In this document: positions 49,624 to 57,866 of the stretch, piece by piece
Position numbering within the stretch: position 1 is the first letter of the stretch
Layout: every line of letters begins with the position of its first letter
Source: Pseudoalteromonas shioyasakiensis
GTDB lineage: Bacteria; Pseudomonadota; Gammaproteobacteria; Enterobacterales; Alteromonadaceae
Direction of reading: 5' to 3'
Length of the DNA stretch: 64,000 nucleotides
Assembly: GCF_001550135.1 (NCBI RefSeq)
Contig: NZ_LRUE01000014.1
Coordinates: 62,001 to 126,000, forward strand
The notes under the pieces: generated by a model
Told to the model about the DNA's origin: nothing
Seen by the model: only the letters and a program-made list of their open reading frames with translations
Databases searched by the model: none
Program-made: the position numbers and the translations under genes

Positions 49624-50223
49624 TTACAATGTGGAATGAAGATTTTCAACACTAGATTGAATTCCAATTGGCTGGAAAAGCTTTTTACCTTTAGGGTACA
49701 TAGCGTAAACTTCTCCAATATCTAATATAAAATGAATATCCTGTTCTCTGTTTGATAGAACCTTTCCTAAGTATAAATTTGCTATATACAGACCTGCTAG
49801 TGCTTGTAACACGTTACCTAAATTTGCTTTATTAAAATGCTCTCTGCGTTCATGTTTTAAGTAGTTATAGTCACTCCACCATGAAGGAGACTTGCCTTCG
49901 TTAAAATCTTCCCATGGAATAAATTGCAGTTCGAATTCGAAAGATTGTACTTTTTCAGTTATCAGCCCTTTTTGATTTTCAACTACATAATCACGATAAA
50001 TCGCTATGTTTGCTTCTTTAGATTTTTTAGAGGGGCAAATACTACATATTTCTTTGAGAACGACTTCTACCTCTGCACAAATAGCTAGATAGAGCTTCGC
50101 TAGCTCAATGGAATATGTTTTAAAGTTATCACTGGTGAAATGGATGTAACGTGACATTGCATATACATCTGATTCTAGCGAAAGATAATAACGCCAATGT
50201 AGATTTTGTTTCATTGATTCCAT
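49624..50223 (-). CDS. Unknown island protein, possibly HEPN-like
   Basis: 199 aa, soluble and mostly helical. The most family-like segment is WWSDYNYLKHERREHFNKAN followed by a helix GNVLQALAGLYIANLYLG; charged residues around KHER-x-x-H recall HEPN-type helical domains, but the RX4-6H signature is not clear. It begins at ATG 50223 or 50214 and lies just past the 3' end of tRNA-Pro, in the most recently acquired part of the island. Codon use is AT-rich like its neighbours. Confidence 0.55.
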   Translation of the reverse strand: MESMKQNLHWRYYLSLESDVYAMSRYIHFTSDNFKTYSIELAKLYLAICAEVEVVLKEICSICPSKKSKEANIAIYRDYVVENQKGLITEKVQSFEFELQFIPWEDFNEGKSPSWWSDYNYLKHERREHFNKANLGNVLQALAGLYIANLYLGKVLSNREQDIHFILDIGEVYAMYPKGKKLFQPIGIQSSVENLHSTL

Positions 50224-50416
50224 TCAAAATAGCCTTTTAGGCTAATTGCTCCACTTATCGATGACAGGTTACATGTCTCTTTAATATTAATTCTTTAACT
50301 CGAAAAATACCTTTGATCTTTAATTTCATCAAGGTAGAAGAGAACATACTTTAAAAAGTAAAATAAACTTACAGGAAAGTAAATTTAATTAACTTATTGA
50401 ATAGGGAGTAGAAAAA

Positions 50417-50493
50417 TGGTCGGCATAGCAGGATTTGAACCTGCGACCCCTGACACCCCATGACAGTGCGCTACCAAGCTGCGCTATATGCCG
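50417..50493 (-). tRNA. tRNA-Pro(GGG)
   Basis: 77 nt with encoded CCA (complement of 50417-50419). The acceptor stem CGGCATA/TATGCCG and the D arm GCGC/GCGC are intact. The anticodon loop ATGGGGT has anticodon GGG. The anticodon stem has a U-U mismatch at 30-40, the same as in E. coli proL. The 3' end faces the accessory island. Confidence 0.95.
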
Positions 50494-50505
50494 ACGTTGC
50501 AAGCC

Positions 50506-50533
50506 ATAGTACGGCTTTTTTTATAAAAATCAA
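50506..50533 (-). promoter_or_regulatory. Promoter of tRNA-Pro
   Basis: On the minus strand TTGATT (50533-50528), 16-bp spacer, TACTAT (50511-50506), then a GC-containing discriminator 12 bp before the tRNA. Confidence 0.65.
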
Positions 50534-50546
50534 TATCTCCGCAGTT

Positions 50547-50575
50547 CGATTGCCTGTTAATTGTTCAGGCAATCG
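50547..50575. repeat. 10-bp inverted repeat between tesA and tRNA-Pro
   Basis: Perfect CGATTGCCTG/CAGGCAATCG with a 9-nt loop, past the tesA stop. It may terminate tesA, but no T-run follows on the minus strand. Confidence 0.45.
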
Positions 50576-50598
50576 GTATTAAATCAATGGGCTAGAGG

Positions 50599-51216
50599 TT
50601 AATCTAGCCAATCGTTGATCGTTTTGTACATAAAGTCGCGTATTAATGGCTGAGCATCGGCATTAGGGTGCAGGTTATCGTTTTGCATAAGTTCTGGACG
50701 GCCTGCAATACTAAGCATGAAAAAGGGCATGAGCTCAGAATCTGTTTCATCGGCAATGGTTTTAAAGCTATCGGTGAAAAGTTTGGTATAACGCGGGCCA
50801 TAGTTAGGTGGAATTTGCACTTCCATTACGGCGGTTTTCGCCCCGATTTGTTGGCTTTTTGTTATTAAATCACGTAGGTTAGCTTGCAGGCGTTTAATAG
50901 GGAAACCTCGTAAACCATCGTTTCCGCCAAGCTCAATGAGTACATGAGTGGGTTCAAATTCGCTCAGTAACGCGTCGAGTCGTCTAAGGGCACCGCCTGT
51001 GGTTTCACCGCTAATACTGGCGTTTACTAGGTATACAGATTGGTCTTTTTCATCGTACTTATCTTGTAACAATTTAACCCAGCCTTGCTCTTGTTTAAGT
51101 CCGTAAGCGGCGCTTAAACTGTCACCTAGAATTAAAATTGTGTTGTCAGCTGCTGCCGTAAGTGGTTTGATTACTAACAGTAAAACGAATATAAAACGTA
51201 GGATTGGATGCATCAT
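50599..51216 (-). CDS. tesA: Acyl-CoA thioesterase I / lysophospholipase L1 (TesA)
   Basis: Periplasmic SGNH esterase active on acyl-CoA, lysophospholipids and aryl esters. 205 aa with a signal peptide ending near AAAD. Block I is ILGDSLSAAYGL (catalytic Ser), block III GGNDGLRG, block V DNLHPNADAQ (catalytic Asp and His). ATG 51216 or 51213 is possible. Divergent from the ABC ATPase gene, with the start codons touching; E. coli tesA-ybbA has the same layout. Confidence 0.94.
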   Translation of the reverse strand: MMHPILRFIFVLLLVIKPLTAAADNTILILGDSLSAAYGLKQEQGWVKLLQDKYDEKDQSVYLVNASISGETTGGALRRLDALLSEFEPTHVLIELGGNDGLRGFPIKRLQANLRDLITKSQQIGAKTAVMEVQIPPNYGPRYTKLFTDSFKTIADETDSELMPFFMLSIAGRPELMQNDNLHPNADAQPLIRDFMYKTINDWLD

Positions 51217-51936
51217 ATGTCAGCGCTTTCTCAATTAAACATCATTCAAGTTAAAGGACTTTCTAAAACGGTCACCACGGTTGAGGGCGACCTGACCATC
51301 CTCAGTGACATCAGCTTTAATGTCAAGTCGGGCGACTCAGTTGCAGTGGTAGGCACCTCTGGTTCGGGTAAGTCTACTTTATTAAGTTTATTAGCAGGCC
51401 TTGACCAATCTACCGGTGGTAGTATCCATTTAGATGGAGCCGCATTACACGAATTAGATGAAGAAGCACGGGCAGCACTTCGCGCTGAAAAAGTAGGTTT
51501 TGTGTTTCAGTCTTTCATGCTTGTACAAAGTTTAACAGCCCTTGAAAACGTAATGCTTCCCGCTGAGCTTGCGGGTAGCAAAGACGCTAAGCAGCAAGCA
51601 CTTGAGCTACTCGAAAAAGTAGGCTTAAGCCATCGTGTTGGTCATTACCCCTCGCAATTATCTGGTGGTGAGCAGCAACGTGTAGCAATTGCGAGAGCAT
51701 TTATTGGCACACCGAAAATTTTATTCGCCGATGAACCATCTGCGAACCTAGATAGCAAAAACGGTAAGTTAATTGAGTCTTTATTATTTGAACTAAATAA
51801 AGAGCACGGCACGACACTCATTTTAGTAACCCATGATGAGCAGCTTGCACAAAAGTGTCAGCAAATTTTACATATTGAAGCAGGGCAGCTAGTAACTGTA
51901 AAAGAAAACGAAGGAGTGCAAGCGAATGTGGGCTAA
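51217..51936 (+). CDS. ybbA: ABC transporter ATPase (YbbA type)
   Basis: 239 aa from ATG 51217. Walker A GTSGSGKST, Q-loop VFQSFML, signature LSGGEQQRVAIARAF and Walker B ILFADEPSANLD. It belongs to the LolD/MacB-type ATPases that power FtsX-like permeases. The permease gene starts inside its last bases (11-bp overlap). An in-frame ATG at 51208 would overlap the tesA start; 51217 fits homologues better. Confidence 0.92.
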   Translation: MSALSQLNIIQVKGLSKTVTTVEGDLTILSDISFNVKSGDSVAVVGTSGSGKSTLLSLLAGLDQSTGGSIHLDGAALHELDEEARAALRAEKVGFVFQSFMLVQSLTALENVMLPAELAGSKDAKQQALELLEKVGLSHRVGHYPSQLSGGEQQRVAIARAFIGTPKILFADEPSANLDSKNGKLIESLLFELNKEHGTTLILVTHDEQLAQKCQQILHIEAGQLVTVKENEGVQANVG

Positions 51937-54427
51937 ATTAGCACTAAAACTGTTTTCACGTGAGTTTAAGCGTGGCGAATTAACAGTGATCAGTGCAGCA
52001 ATAGCCTTAGCTGTTCTCACTGTTTTAACACTGTCTATGGTTACCGACCGAATTGGTCAAAGTATTGAAGAAAAAAGCAGTGCCTTTATTGCCGCTGATC
52101 GCGTTTTAGCAAGTAACCATGCTTTACCTGCTGAGTTTTTAGATAAAGCCAACCAAGATAACTTACGCACCGCTAAAATAACTTACTTCGATACCATGTT
52201 ATTTGCCGGTGACGAAATGCAACTTGGCTCGGTTAAAGCGGTATCAAATACTTATCCGTTAAAAGGTGAGTTAAAAGTAAAAACCAGCCTGACTGGCCAA
52301 CCACAAGTAACAAACGACATCCCTAGTCGTGGTGAAGTGTGGTTAAGTGAATCTGTGTTTTATGCGCTGAATATTAAGGTGGGGGATAAAGTAGAGCTTG
52401 GCGCTGCTACGTTTACGGCTAGTCATGTTGTAGCCGAAGAGCCAGATGCACCGTTTAATGTGTTCTCGAGCAGCCAGCGAATCTTAATTAATGAAGCAGA
52501 CATTGCTGTTACAGAGGTAATTCAGCCGGGCAGCCGGGTGTTTTACCGCCAACTTTATGCTGGCGACAAAGACAACTTAGATAGCTTTTATGCGTGGTTA
52601 AAACCACAGATGAAAGAAAACCAGCGTTGGTATGGTGTTAAAGACCGCCAGTCACCTATTTCTAATAGTTTAAATCGTGCCGAAAGCTATTTATTGCTAG
52701 CTGGTTTGCTTGGCATTATTTTAGCTGCTGTTGCTATTGCGGTATCGGCGAAACGTTATTGTGAGCGTCAGTACGACCCAGTTGCGATGATGAAAACGCT
52801 CGGCGGTAGCCGCGCTATGATCCGTAAAATCTATTTATTACATTTGAGCCTTGTATGTTCAATGTCGGTGATTGTCGGTTTACTGATTGGTTATGGTTTA
52901 CAAGCGGTTGCGACGGATTATTTAGCACAAACCATGGGCACAGCACTGCCGAGCGCATCGGCAAAACCTTGGATCATTGCGATTAGCACGGGTGTGATTT
53001 GTGCAGTTATGTTTTCAATTAAACCGCTACTCGATTTATTTGATATTCCGCCGCTGCGTGTACTTCGCCGTAACTTAGGCGACCGTTTATTGGTAAGTCA
53101 AGTGCATCTTACTATGTCGGCACTTACTGTGTTTTTACTGATGTGGTTATTTAGTAACAATATCAAAATTAGTGCAATTTTGTTCCTTTCGACGGCATTT
53201 TTAATTGCGGTGTTATTTGGCTTATCAAAGGTTATTTTTGGTGGTGGCCGCAAACTCGGTTTAAGCCCAGGTAACAGTTGGTCATTGGCGATTGCGTCAA
53301 TTCAAAAGCGTGCCAATGTGAATGCGGTACAATTAATTAGCTTTGCTTTGGCTATCAAGTTATTACTGTTTTTAATTGTACTTAAGAACGACATGATTTC
53401 GGATTGGCAGTCTCAGCTTCCTGAAAATGCACCTAATTCATTTTTAGTGAACATTACTGAGCAAGAGTTAGAGCCTATAACTAGCTTCTTAGCGCAAAAC
53501 GATATGCCAACGTCTGATTTCTATCCGGTTGTTCGTGGCCGTGTAAACGCTGTCAATGGCGAGTTGGTTGCCCGCGAAGTATCGCAAGAAGACAACGAAA
53601 AGAAAGATGAAGAAGCCCGCTCTGGTATTGGCCGTGAGTTAAATCTAACTTGGCGTAAAGACTTGCCTAATCAAAACGAGCTTATCGACGGTGCATGGTT
53701 TACTGAAGACTCAGTAGCTGAGGCATCGGTAGAAGAGTCGATGCTTGAACGCCTTGATGTAAAAATTGGCGATACGCTTACCTTCTTAATTGGTGCACAA
53801 TCATTCGATGCAAAAATTACCAGTGTGCGCAAGGTTAATTGGACCACGCTTAAACCTAACTTCTTTATTATTTTGAGCCCTGATGTGCTTGCGAGTTTTC
53901 CTGCTACTTATATTTCATCAGTAAATGTTAAAGCAGAGAAAAAACGAGAGTTTAATGAGCTAATGCGTCAATACCCCACGGTTAACGTGATAGATGTTGA
54001 AAGCTTCATTAAACAAATTCGCTCAACCATAGAGCAAGTATCGTTAGCGATTGGCTTTGTACTAGCGATTGTGGTTGCCTGTGGCGCTTTAGTACTTATT
54101 TCACAAGTGCAAGCAAGTTTGGGTGAGCGAATGCAAGAGATTGTTATTTTGCGAACTTTAGGTGCTAAAGGGCGCTTAATTAAAAATGCCACCTTATATG
54201 AGTTTTTACTATTAGGCGTTACTGCAGGTTTAGTCGCTGCCATTGTCAGTGACATCGCTCTGTTAATAGTGCAAAAACAAATGTTCGATTTAGCAGGTAA
54301 GTTCCACCCTCATATTTGGGTGATTGGCCCAGCCGTCGGTGGCTTATTCGTGGCATGTTTGGGCTATTTGATGATAGCGCGAACAATGCGAAAAAATACC
54401 CAAGGCTTATTACGCTCACTCGCGTAA
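51926..54427 (+). CDS. ybbP: ABC transporter permease (YbbP type)
   Basis: 833-aa FtsX/MacB-like permease: an N-terminal membrane helix, a large periplasmic domain, then groups of helices around 250-480 and 690-820, with a second periplasmic domain between. This is the duplicated YbbP architecture. Paired with YbbA and the esterase TesA, it may move or extract a lipid-like substrate in the envelope (inference from context). A terminator follows. Confidence 0.9.
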   Translation: MWAKLALKLFSREFKRGELTVISAAIALAVLTVLTLSMVTDRIGQSIEEKSSAFIAADRVLASNHALPAEFLDKANQDNLRTAKITYFDTMLFAGDEMQLGSVKAVSNTYPLKGELKVKTSLTGQPQVTNDIPSRGEVWLSESVFYALNIKVGDKVELGAATFTASHVVAEEPDAPFNVFSSSQRILINEADIAVTEVIQPGSRVFYRQLYAGDKDNLDSFYAWLKPQMKENQRWYGVKDRQSPISNSLNRAESYLLLAGLLGIILAAVAIAVSAKRYCERQYDPVAMMKTLGGSRAMIRKIYLLHLSLVCSMSVIVGLLIGYGLQAVATDYLAQTMGTALPSASAKPWIIAISTGVICAVMFSIKPLLDLFDIPPLRVLRRNLGDRLLVSQVHLTMSALTVFLLMWLFSNNIKISAILFLSTAFLIAVLFGLSKVIFGGGRKLGLSPGNSWSLAIASIQKRANVNAVQLISFALAIKLLLFLIVLKNDMISDWQSQLPENAPNSFLVNITEQELEPITSFLAQNDMPTSDFYPVVRGRVNAVNGELVAREVSQEDNEKKDEEARSGIGRELNLTWRKDLPNQNELIDGAWFTEDSVAEASVEESMLERLDVKIGDTLTFLIGAQSFDAKITSVRKVNWTTLKPNFFIILSPDVLASFPATYISSVNVKAEKKREFNELMRQYPTVNVIDVESFIKQIRSTIEQVSLAIGFVLAIVVACGALVLISQVQASLGERMQEIVILRTLGAKGRLIKNATLYEFLLLGVTAGLVAAIVSDIALLIVQKQMFDLAGKFHPHIWVIGPAVGGLFVACLGYLMIARTMRKNTQGLLRSLA

Positions 54428-54449
54428 AAGTCTCTTGAAGGTTGGCTAT

Positions 54450-54477
54450 AAAATGCTCGCAATTGCGGGCATTTTTT
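54450..54477 (+). terminator. Rho-independent terminator after ybbP
   Basis: AAAATGCTCGC/GCGGGCATTTT with one G-T pair, loop AATT, T-run. Confidence 0.88.
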
Positions 54478-54563
54478 ATGAATTGCAATTGGTTACTGGT
54501 AATTTATACAGTGCTCTGGCATTATTAACCGCAGATAATAATGATAATAGACGGATCAGTTAG

Positions 54564-55088
54564 TTGGCGATTATTTTAGGGATTGATCCTGGTTCACGAT
54601 TAACAGGGTACGGCGTGATTGCTCACCAAGGTGCTAAGTTCACTTATTTAGGTAGTGGCTGCATTAAATTGGCCGATCACGATTTTCCGGTACGCTTAAA
54701 AATGATTTACCAAGGGATCAGTCAATTGGTAGAGCAATTCTCACCAGACAGTTTTGCTATAGAAAAAGTGTTTATGGCACACAACCCAGACTCAGCGCTT
54801 AAGCTCGGTCAAGCACGTGGCGCTGCTATCGTTGGCGCTTCAATGGCAGAGCTGCCAGTTTATGAATATTCAGCTAGGCAAATTAAGCAGGCCGTTGTAG
54901 GTAATGGCGGAGCCGATAAGTCTCAAGTACAGCATATGGTTAAAAACATTTTAAAGCTGCCTGGTACCCCTCAAGCCGATGCCGCAGATGCCTTAGCAAT
55001 TGCTATTTGTCATGCACATTCAGAACAAAATTTAATAAAACTTGCGGGCAGTGCGAGCAAAACCGTAAGAGGACGATTAAGGAAGTAA
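54564..55088 (+). CDS. ruvC: Holliday junction resolvase RuvC
   Basis: 174 aa starting at TTG 54564 (GGA eight bases upstream). The first residues [19 protein letters not shown] match E. coli RuvC exactly in frame, which fixes the rare start. Catalytic acids lie in GIDPGS, AIEKVF and [10 protein letters not shown]. RuvC cuts junctions moved by RuvAB, whose genes follow. Confidence 0.96.
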   Translation: MAIILGIDPGSRLTGYGVIAHQGAKFTYLGSGCIKLADHDFPVRLKMIYQGISQLVEQFSPDSFAIEKVFMAHNPDSALKLGQARGAAIVGASMAELPVYEYSARQIKQAVVGNGGADKSQVQHMVKNILKLPGTPQADAADALAIAICHAHSEQNLIKLAGSASKTVRGRLRK

Positions 55089-55089
55089 T

Positions 55090-55710
55090 ATGATTGGTCG
55101 ATTAAATGGCTTACTAGTAGAAAAACAGCCGCCAGAAATTCTTATTGAAGTAAGTGGTGTAGGCTACGAAGTGCAAATGCCGATGACCTGCTTTTATGAT
55201 TTACCTGCAGTGGGTGAGCAAGCGATTATTTATACCCATTTTGTGGTACGTGAAGATGCCCAGCTATTATTTGGCTTTAACAACAAAACCGAACGCGCTT
55301 TATTTAGAGAGTTATTAAAAGCCAATGGTGTTGGGCCAAAACTTGGTCTAGCTATTTTATCGGGTATGTCGGCGCAGCAATTTGTAAGTTGTGTTAACAA
55401 TGAAGATGCAACAACACTGGTTAAACTGCCGGGTGTTGGTAAAAAAACGGCTGAGCGTTTAGTGCTCGAAATGAAAGACAGACTCAAAGATTGGGGTAAT
55501 GACTTATTTACACCATTTAGCGATAATGCCGTCATTGAGCCATCAAGTAATGATACCCTTGTGGCAAATAATGCTGCCGATGACGCAGTATCAGCACTTG
55601 TGGCATTAGGCTATAAGCTACCGCAAGCACAAAAAGCGGTTAAAACAGTGAACAAACCAGATATGACGACCGAGGTTCTAATTAAAGAAGCTCTAAAATC
55701 AATGTTGTGA
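55090..55710 (+). CDS. ruvA: Holliday junction DNA-binding protein RuvA
   Basis: 206 aa: an OB domain ([20 protein letters not shown]), two helix-hairpin-helix units ([18 protein letters not shown] and [19 protein letters not shown]), and a C-terminal RuvB-binding domain ([19 protein letters not shown]). It starts one base after ruvC. Confidence 0.97.
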   Translation: MIGRLNGLLVEKQPPEILIEVSGVGYEVQMPMTCFYDLPAVGEQAIIYTHFVVREDAQLLFGFNNKTERALFRELLKANGVGPKLGLAILSGMSAQQFVSCVNNEDATTLVKLPGVGKKTAERLVLEMKDRLKDWGNDLFTPFSDNAVIEPSSNDTLVANNAADDAVSALVALGYKLPQAQKAVKTVNKPDMTTEVLIKEALKSML

Positions 55711-55717
55711 GTAAACC

Positions 55718-56722
55718 ATGATTGAAGCAGATCGCTTAATAGATGCGAGTGAACAAAGTAACGAAGACAGTGTTGATCGTGCCATACGACCAAAGCTGTT
55801 AACCGATTACACCGGCCAGCCGCATGTTAAGCAACAAATGGAAATTTTTATCGAGGCAGCTCGCCACCGTGGCGAAGCGCTGGATCACTTATTAATATTT
55901 GGCCCACCGGGTCTTGGTAAAACCACACTTGCAAATATTGTTGCCAACGAGCTTAACGTTAATATTAAAACAACGTCGGGGCCAGTACTCGAAAAAGCAG
56001 GCGATTTAGCCGCACTTTTAACGAACCTTGAAGAAGGCGACGTACTGTTTATTGACGAAATACATCGCTTGAGCCCGCAAGTCGAAGAGATTTTGTATCC
56101 CGCAATGGAAGATTATCAGCTGGATATAATGATAGGTGAGGGCCCCGCAGCACGCTCTATCAAGCTTGATTTGCCGCCATTTACTTTAATTGGTGCAACA
56201 ACTCGTGCTGGCTCACTCACTTCACCACTTAGAGACCGTTTTGGTATTGTTCAGCGATTAGAGTTTTATTCTGTTGAAGACTTATCAAAAATTGTTGCCC
56301 GCTCAGCAAGCTTTTTAGACTTAACCATGTGTGATGAAGGCGCAACCGAAATCGCCAAGCGTTCACGCGGTACACCGCGCATAGCAAACCGTTTATTACG
56401 CCGCGTTCGTGATTACACCCAAGTGAAATCAGACGGTAAAGTAAATGCTACAGTTGCAGAGCAAGCCCTCGATATGATTGATGTCGATAAAAGCGGTTTT
56501 GACTACATGGATAGAAAATACTTGCTAGCTATTATCGAAAAATTTATGGGCGGCCCCGTTGGCCTTGATAACCTAGCGGCTGCAATTGGCGAAGAAAAAG
56601 AAACCATTGAAGATGTGATAGAGCCGTTTTTAATTCAACAAGGCTTTATTCAGCGTACCCCCCGCGGACGACTTGTTTCAGACATCGCTTACCTGCACTT
56701 TGGGCTAACGCCAGAGAAATAA
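55718..56722 (+). CDS. ruvB: Holliday junction helicase motor RuvB
   Basis: 334-aa AAA+ motor. Walker [10 protein letters not shown], Walker B FIDEIHRL, sensor 1 GATTRAG, the Arg finger region [10 protein letters not shown], and a C-terminal winged helix ([11 protein letters not shown]). Last gene of ruvCAB. In many gammaproteobacteria ybgC would follow before tolQ; here a long non-coding gap does. Confidence 0.97.
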   Translation: MIEADRLIDASEQSNEDSVDRAIRPKLLTDYTGQPHVKQQMEIFIEAARHRGEALDHLLIFGPPGLGKTTLANIVANELNVNIKTTSGPVLEKAGDLAALLTNLEEGDVLFIDEIHRLSPQVEEILYPAMEDYQLDIMIGEGPAARSIKLDLPPFTLIGATTRAGSLTSPLRDRFGIVQRLEFYSVEDLSKIVARSASFLDLTMCDEGATEIAKRSRGTPRIANRLLRRVRDYTQVKSDGKVNATVAEQALDMIDVDKSGFDYMDRKYLLAIIEKFMGGPVGLDNLAAAIGEEKETIEDVIEPFLIQQGFIQRTPRGRLVSDIAYLHFGLTPEK

Positions 56723-56724
56723 CT

Positions 56725-56749
56725 AAAACCCCGCGAAGCGGGGTTTTTT
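56725..56749 (+). terminator. Rho-independent terminator after ruvB
   Basis: AAAACCCCGC/GCGGGGTTTT with GAA loop and T-run, two bases past the stop. Confidence 0.94.
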
Positions 56750-56800
56750 GTAGTTAGACATTAGAAGTTAGGTTTTTTAGTAGTTAGACTTCAGAAGTTA
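56742..56800. repeat. Imperfect 29/30-bp tandem duplication
   Basis: Two adjacent copies (56742-56770 and 56771-56800), each starting GGTTTTTT and containing TAGTTAGAC and AGAAGTTA. They differ by one indel and two or three substitutions. The first overlaps the ruvB terminator T-run, so the terminator tail appears to have been duplicated. Confidence 0.75.
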
Positions 56801-56886
56801 GATATCAGTTGATCGAGAGGGTGGTTTTATTTTTTTGTGTAATTAAACATAAAGCTTGCTATCTATGAAATTGGTTTTACTTTGTT

Positions 56887-57075
56887 CTAACCACTAACCA
56901 CTAACCACTAACCACTAACCACTAACCACTAACCACTAACCACTAACCACTAACCACTAACCACTAACCACTAACCACTAACCACTAACCACTAACCACT
57001 AACCACTAACCACTAACCACTAACCACTAACCACTAACCACTAACCACTAACCACTAACCACTAACCACTAACCA
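56887..57075. repeat. Perfect heptanucleotide array (CTAACCA)27
   Basis: 189 bp made of 27 uninterrupted copies of CTAACCA (equivalently CCACTAA; TGGTTAG on the other strand). No substitution occurs in any copy. It is non-coding and sits between ruvB and tolQ. Each unit of seven would shift frame if translated. Copy number is likely to vary by slipped-strand replication. Confidence 0.97.
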
Positions 57076-57158
57076 GTGGGTTGTTGTCTCATTTTAACAT
57101 CTGTAATTCACATGCTGTTAAGTTATCGGTAGGTATTCTCATTGGCGTTTGTGTAGGC

Positions 57159-57186
57159 AAAAAAAAGCCCGCATAAGGATGCGGGC
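57159..57186 (-). terminator. Intrinsic terminator of the sRNA candidate
   Basis: On the minus strand GCCCGCAT/ATGCGGGC with a 4-nt loop followed by eight T (57166-57159). The plus strand has no T-run, so it acts on a minus-strand transcript only. Confidence 0.85.
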
Positions 57187-57339
57187 AAACAACAAGTTGA
57201 AGGAAGTAATCCAGGGAACTACGGTCTACTTGAATAAGGTTTTATCCCGATTTAAGTAAACCTAGAGCAATACGAAACTTCATATTGCTAAAAACGGAGC
57301 TTGATGAAAGAAACTTTCATGAGGTTGCTTGCTCGGTAT
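57159..57339 (-). ncRNA. Candidate small RNA
   Basis: Minus-strand unit of about 180 nt with its own promoter upstream and an intrinsic terminator at its end. No ORF of note lies inside. Internal pairings include ATGAAAG/CTTTCAT, GCAATA/TATTGC (57267-57272 with about 57283-57288) and a long arm GGTCTACTT with AAGTAAACC (57223-57231 with 57254-57262, one mismatch). The stretch before the terminator, ACTTCCTTCAACTTGTTG, is open and pyrimidine-rich, as in Hfq-dependent sRNA seed regions. I do not recognise a known family. Confidence 0.5.
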
Positions 57340-57345
57340 AGGTAA

Positions 57346-57374
57346 ATAATACGCAATGATGGATTTTTCTTCAA
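57346..57374 (-). promoter_or_regulatory. Promoter of the sRNA candidate
   Basis: Minus strand TTGAAG (57374-57369), exactly 17 bp, TATTAT (57351-57346). Start site predicted near 57339. Confidence 0.55.
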
Positions 57375-57866
57375 ACTAGAAAAATTTTATTTTCAGATAA
57401 AAAAAACTAATGTGAGCTAAAAATTTAATTGTTTTCTTTTTGTTCACTTTGTAACTATTTTGTTTTTAACCTTCTGAATAAAAGAGTTTTTATAATTTTT
57501 GTGATCTTTATTCAGGATTAGTTTAAGTATTCTGTAGTAGATTTGCAAAAGTGCTTTTGGGTGTTTATGCGTAATTTATGAATAAACGTCGTGTTTTTGG
57601 CTGTTTTGGTTGCTTTTGAGAGCTATTCTAGTGACTTATTATTAAGGTGAAAATATGCGTAAATGTGTTGATAAAACCTAATATGGCTAAAAAATAACTA
57701 AGCAAATTGCTTTTTACCGTTATTTGCCGCTAATTCACAGCAAGAGCGTTGTCAGTTTATAACTGACTAGATACACTAGATGTAACTTTTGGCCATGATT
57801 GTGGTCAATAAATGCAAGTGTAAAAAATATAACAAATTACATAGAAATCTATTTTAGGAGTTTAAC
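57375..57866. other. Long AT-rich leader region of the tol operon
   Basis: About 490 bp without a gene. It contains a perfect 7-bp inverted repeat GTCAGTT/AACTGAC (57751-57767, TAT centre) and an imperfect one TTGGCCA/TGGTCAA near 57789-57808. Either could be a regulator site or leader hairpin for tolQ. No promoter stands out clearly. Confidence 0.4.

Noticed and set aside
44684-50405. 10-bp direct repeat ATTGAATAGG at 44684-44693 and 50396-50405, near both island edges
   Set aside because: Tempting as attachment-site remnants, but ten AT-rich bases can recur by chance in two such windows, and the copy lies outside the tRNA 3' end where an integrase site would be expected.
56887-57075. CRISPR array
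   Set aside because: The repeat is a 7-bp unit with no spacers between copies; it is a simple tandem array.
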